From positions 1,953,930 to 2,017,929 of the forward strand of contig CM055755.1 in the NCBI GenBank assembly GCA_029465975.1: a stretch of 64,000 nt of DNA, read 5' to 3'. The stretch is from Dallia pectoralis (lineage: Eukaryota > Chordata > Actinopteri > Esociformes > Umbridae). Positions 62,201-64,000 of this stretch are shown piece by piece; the first letter of the stretch is position 1; each line of letters starts with the position of its first letter. The position numbers and the translations under genes are program-made. Below the pieces are notes generated by a model that did not search any database, was not told where the DNA came from, and worked only from the letters and a program-made list of their open reading frames with translations.

Positions 62201-63956
62201 CTGACACACACCCTCTGACACACACCCCTGTACACACACCCCCTGACACACACCCCCTGACACACACCCCCTGACACACACCCCTGACACACACCCCCTG
62301 ACACACACCCCCTGACACACACCCCACACACCCCTGACACACACCCCTGACACACACCCCCTGACACACACCCCCTGACACACACCCCCCACACACACAC
62401 ACCCCCTGACACACACCCCCTGACACACACCCCCTGACACACACACCTGCTCAGAGTCCTTGCGAGTGGCATTGTGCTCGTCTGGCAGTGCCAGCTGGGG
62501 GTAAAGGCCTCGGCAGAGCAGGAGCTTCAGAAGGGCCTGTTGCCGTGACGACAGGTCCTGGCTTGCCATCGCAGCTTCCTGGAGCTCAGACACATTGTGG
62601 CGAAGCTTGAACTTTACTTCCTGTGGGGGCGTGGCCAAGGCAACAGTGTTCTCAATATATACATATTATAAACCTTAAAAAATGTGTCTCCGATAAAAAC
62701 ATGCAACAAGAATTGACAGAAAAGTGTATGCATTTCATTATATTTAATTACCACTAATGTTACATGTAGAAAGCTTTTAATTCAAAGTAAAATCCATCAT
62801 GTAAACAACTATCCCGTTGCATTGGCGTCTCGACTCGCCTGTATGTCCACACTGGTTCCATCTGATGTCTCCTTGTCCCTGCTGTTCTGCTCTGCGTCCG
62901 ACCCAGAGTCTCCGTCCGCCTCCTGGCCGTCCTCCAGCCTCAGGACCTTCCGGCGACCTCCCTCCGCCAGGTCATGCTCTCTCTTCAGCTGGTGCAACTT
63001 CCTCCTCTCAGTCAGCCGCTCCCTGCGCTGCCCGCGGCCACCACCAGAGGGAGCCTTCTCCTCCACCACCTCCAGCAGACCATGGCTACGTAACAGCTCC
63101 TGTGAGGAGGAAAATGCATGTAAATACCATGTTTTGGGACCGGAGGTTATTTATAGACATGTTCCTATGGTTTGTCTGAGTAGCCTAGCGGTTTAGAGCA
63201 TCAGACCGGTAAAGATTCACTTGTTCTAAACCCAGAAAAAGCATTGGGAGGGATTCAACCAAATGCTACAGCAGTACATGTGCACCTGAGATTGTGGTCT
63301 CTGTTCCGCGAGGCCTGTCCTACCTTAAACTGTCTCCGTAGGTTGACCATCTCATACAGTCTCTGTTCCTCAAGACCTCTTCTCCTGCACCACTTCCTGC
63401 TGGCTCCGCCCCTCTCCCCCTTCACCTGAAAGACACACAGCTGAAACATGAACACACACACACACACCTGGATGGGGTAAGTTGTTTTGCACAGACGATC
63501 CCTGACGTCGAACTGACCTGAACCCAGGCATTGAAGGTATTGAGCAGAGTGAAGGGGTCTCCCTGGTCGGAGTTCAGGGGCTGGCGTGCCGTGGCACAGT
63601 CCGGGTTGTGTTGTGCCGAGCGGAGAAACGGCGACTGGACACTGAGCGCGGCGGCCACCGTCAGAACCGGCTCGACCAGGTTGAGGACGGACCCCAGCAC
63701 CAGCATCTTACCTGAACACATAGGTCAGGGGTCAGGAGCAGACATGTTGTGGTAGAAACATTGGACAGGGTCAGACTGTACCTATCACCACGTCAACAGG
63801 CAGCTGAGCCAACAGCCGGCCAATCGGGGTGAGTTCTCCACGGGGGTCTAGTGCCCCCTGCACCCGGAGGTAGGTCACTGCCGTTTGGATGCTGGCCGCA
63901 GGGGGAGGGTCTATGAAGACGAAGGACCGCGGGTCTCCCAGACCCATGCTCTTCAT
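59232..63956 (-). CDS. DHX34: DHX34, DEAH-box RNA helicase; 3' part, 5' exons outside window
   Basis: ATP-dependent RNA helicase that promotes UPF1 phosphorylation in nonsense-mediated decay. Minus-strand exons: 63956-63782, 63711-63518, 63425-63324, 63099-62839, 62620-62447, 61929-61827, 61104-60998, 60832-60518, 60217-60032, 59638-59491, 59383-59232. Phases join to 638 residues, starting inside the helicase core at MKSMGLGDPRSFVFIDPPP. The helicase-associated/ratchet part (LTPIGRLLAQLPVDVVIGKM, then VEPVLTVAAALSVQSPF) is followed by the OB-fold (NAWVQVKGER, WCRRRGLEEQRLYEMVNLRR). A charged linker leads to the DHX34-specific C-terminal region (VKFKLRHNVSELQ, LLETNKPYI, YSLRRLTGLQVQNLYVGPQ, LRTFWSCPHCD, PLERMSHEAIC), ending in a C2H2-like YHCDVCDQDL...HKRQH. 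The 62839 donor is GC, and three other donors are embedded in tandem arrays. Confidence 0.95.
60298..60423 (+). repeat. 30-36-bp tandem repeat in a DHX34 intron
   Basis: Four copies of AACATGGTGGTTAAAACCTG plus GTCAATATCT, two with an extra GTGGTTCT insertion. Next to it (60440-60480) GGAATCCCAAATGGACCCCT resembles a dispersed salmonid-type repeat (weak). It is not at a splice site. Confidence 0.85.
60926..61010 (-). repeat. 36-bp repeat iterating the DHX34 donor at 60998
   Basis: On the minus strand CCCTACAG followed by GTCAGTACT occurs three times, with exon-like edges at 60998 (used), 60962 and 60926. Spacing is exactly 36. The unit therefore carries the last exon bases and the full donor. 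Confidence 0.9.
61252..61545 (+). mobile_element. Dispersed fish DNA-transposon relic in a DHX34 intron
   Basis: CTACCGGTCAAAGGTTTGGA, ACATCAAATTGATCAGAAAT, CCATTATCAGCAACCATCAC and AAGAAGCAATAAAACTG match a short non-coding repeat I recall as very common in salmonid and pike genomes. The family name is not assigned. Confidence 0.65.
61545..61850 (-). repeat. 50-55-bp array derived from the DHX34 exon/donor junction at 61827
   Basis: Five to six copies (starts at 61571, 61626, 61681, 61736 and 61786, with the exon copy about 54 further on). Minus-strand exon end: GGGGAACAGAGAGG then GTAGGTTCCGACCCC. Array copies: GGGGAACAGACAGG then GTCCTGACCCC. The array lacks four donor bases present at the junction. 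Confidence 0.9.
61968..62446 (-). repeat. 15-bp minisatellite starting at the DHX34 donor 62447
   Basis: About 31 copies. On the minus strand the unit is TGTGTGTCAGGGGGT, with TCAGAGGG and TCACGG variants further into the intron. The intron's first bases, GTGTGTGTCAGGGGG, are already the repeat, so the array begins at position +1. Confidence 0.93.
63176..63240 (+). mobile_element. tRNA-derived SINE head fragment in a DHX34 intron
   Basis: TAGCCTAGCGGTTTAGAGCA (A-box-like) followed by GTTCTAAACCC (B-box-like) matches the tRNA-related head of common fish SINEs. It lies in the 63100-63323 intron, opposite to the gene's direction. It is short and degenerate. Confidence 0.5.
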
Positions 63957-64000
63957 CTGTCGAATGGACCACAGGAACACAGTTGTTCCCTGTTCTTTTT

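Overview
The window is vertebrate nuclear DNA, almost certainly from a teleost fish. It holds six multi-exon genes with GT-AG (twice GC-AG) introns, fish-type Tc1-like and tRNA-SINE relics, and a very high load of tandem repeats (more than 25 minisatellite or microsatellite arrays). Several interspersed fragments (61.25-61.55 kb, 23.94 kb, 60.44 kb, 7.25 kb) resemble repeats I associate with salmonids and pike. A salmon/pike-type fish is therefore my best guess, but the species cannot be fixed from sequence alone.

Layout. (1) 1-9358 (+): the 3' part of BICRA (GLTSCR1), a subunit of the BRD9-containing SWI/SNF complex, with 11 exons in the window and a repeat-rich 3'UTR to about 11.05 kb. (2) 11.1-17.7 kb: minisatellites and a possible 5'UTR exon of the next gene. 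(3) 18026-31041 (+): EHD2, a complete 543-residue dynamin-like membrane ATPase in seven coding exons, with introns dominated by tandem arrays. (4) 35489-37337 (+): PSMD8 (Rpn12), a 267-residue proteasome lid subunit. (5) 38446-41777 (-): a gametogenetin (GGN)-like gene, tail-to-tail with PSMD8. (6) 45174-55282 (+): SPRED3, a 532-residue Ras/MAPK inhibitor, head-to-head with GGN. (7) 59232-63956 (-): the 3' part of DHX34, a DEAH-box helicase of nonsense-mediated decay, tail-to-tail with SPRED3.

The genes are not one pathway. They are a syntenic block. PSMD8-GGN-SPRED3 keeps the order and orientation I recall from human 19q13.2, while BICRA, EHD2 and DHX34 belong to human 19q13.3, so the window fuses two human chromosome-19 segments.

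Most interesting signal: many tandem arrays are seeded on, or run exactly into, exon-intron junctions. The 49-bp unit filling EHD2 intron 1 (about 84 copies) copies the last 18 coding bases of the P-loop exon plus the first intron bases, minus 4 nt that remove the splice donor. A 50-55-bp array in DHX34 copies another exon/donor junction, again minus 4 nt of the donor core. Other arrays iterate the SPRED3 exon-2 acceptor (six decoys), a DHX34 donor (two decoys), the last EHD2 acceptor's pyrimidine tract (giving 824 nt without an AG), and the final codons and stop of DHX34. All of this rests on reading the sequence. No alignment, repeat-finder or database search could be run.
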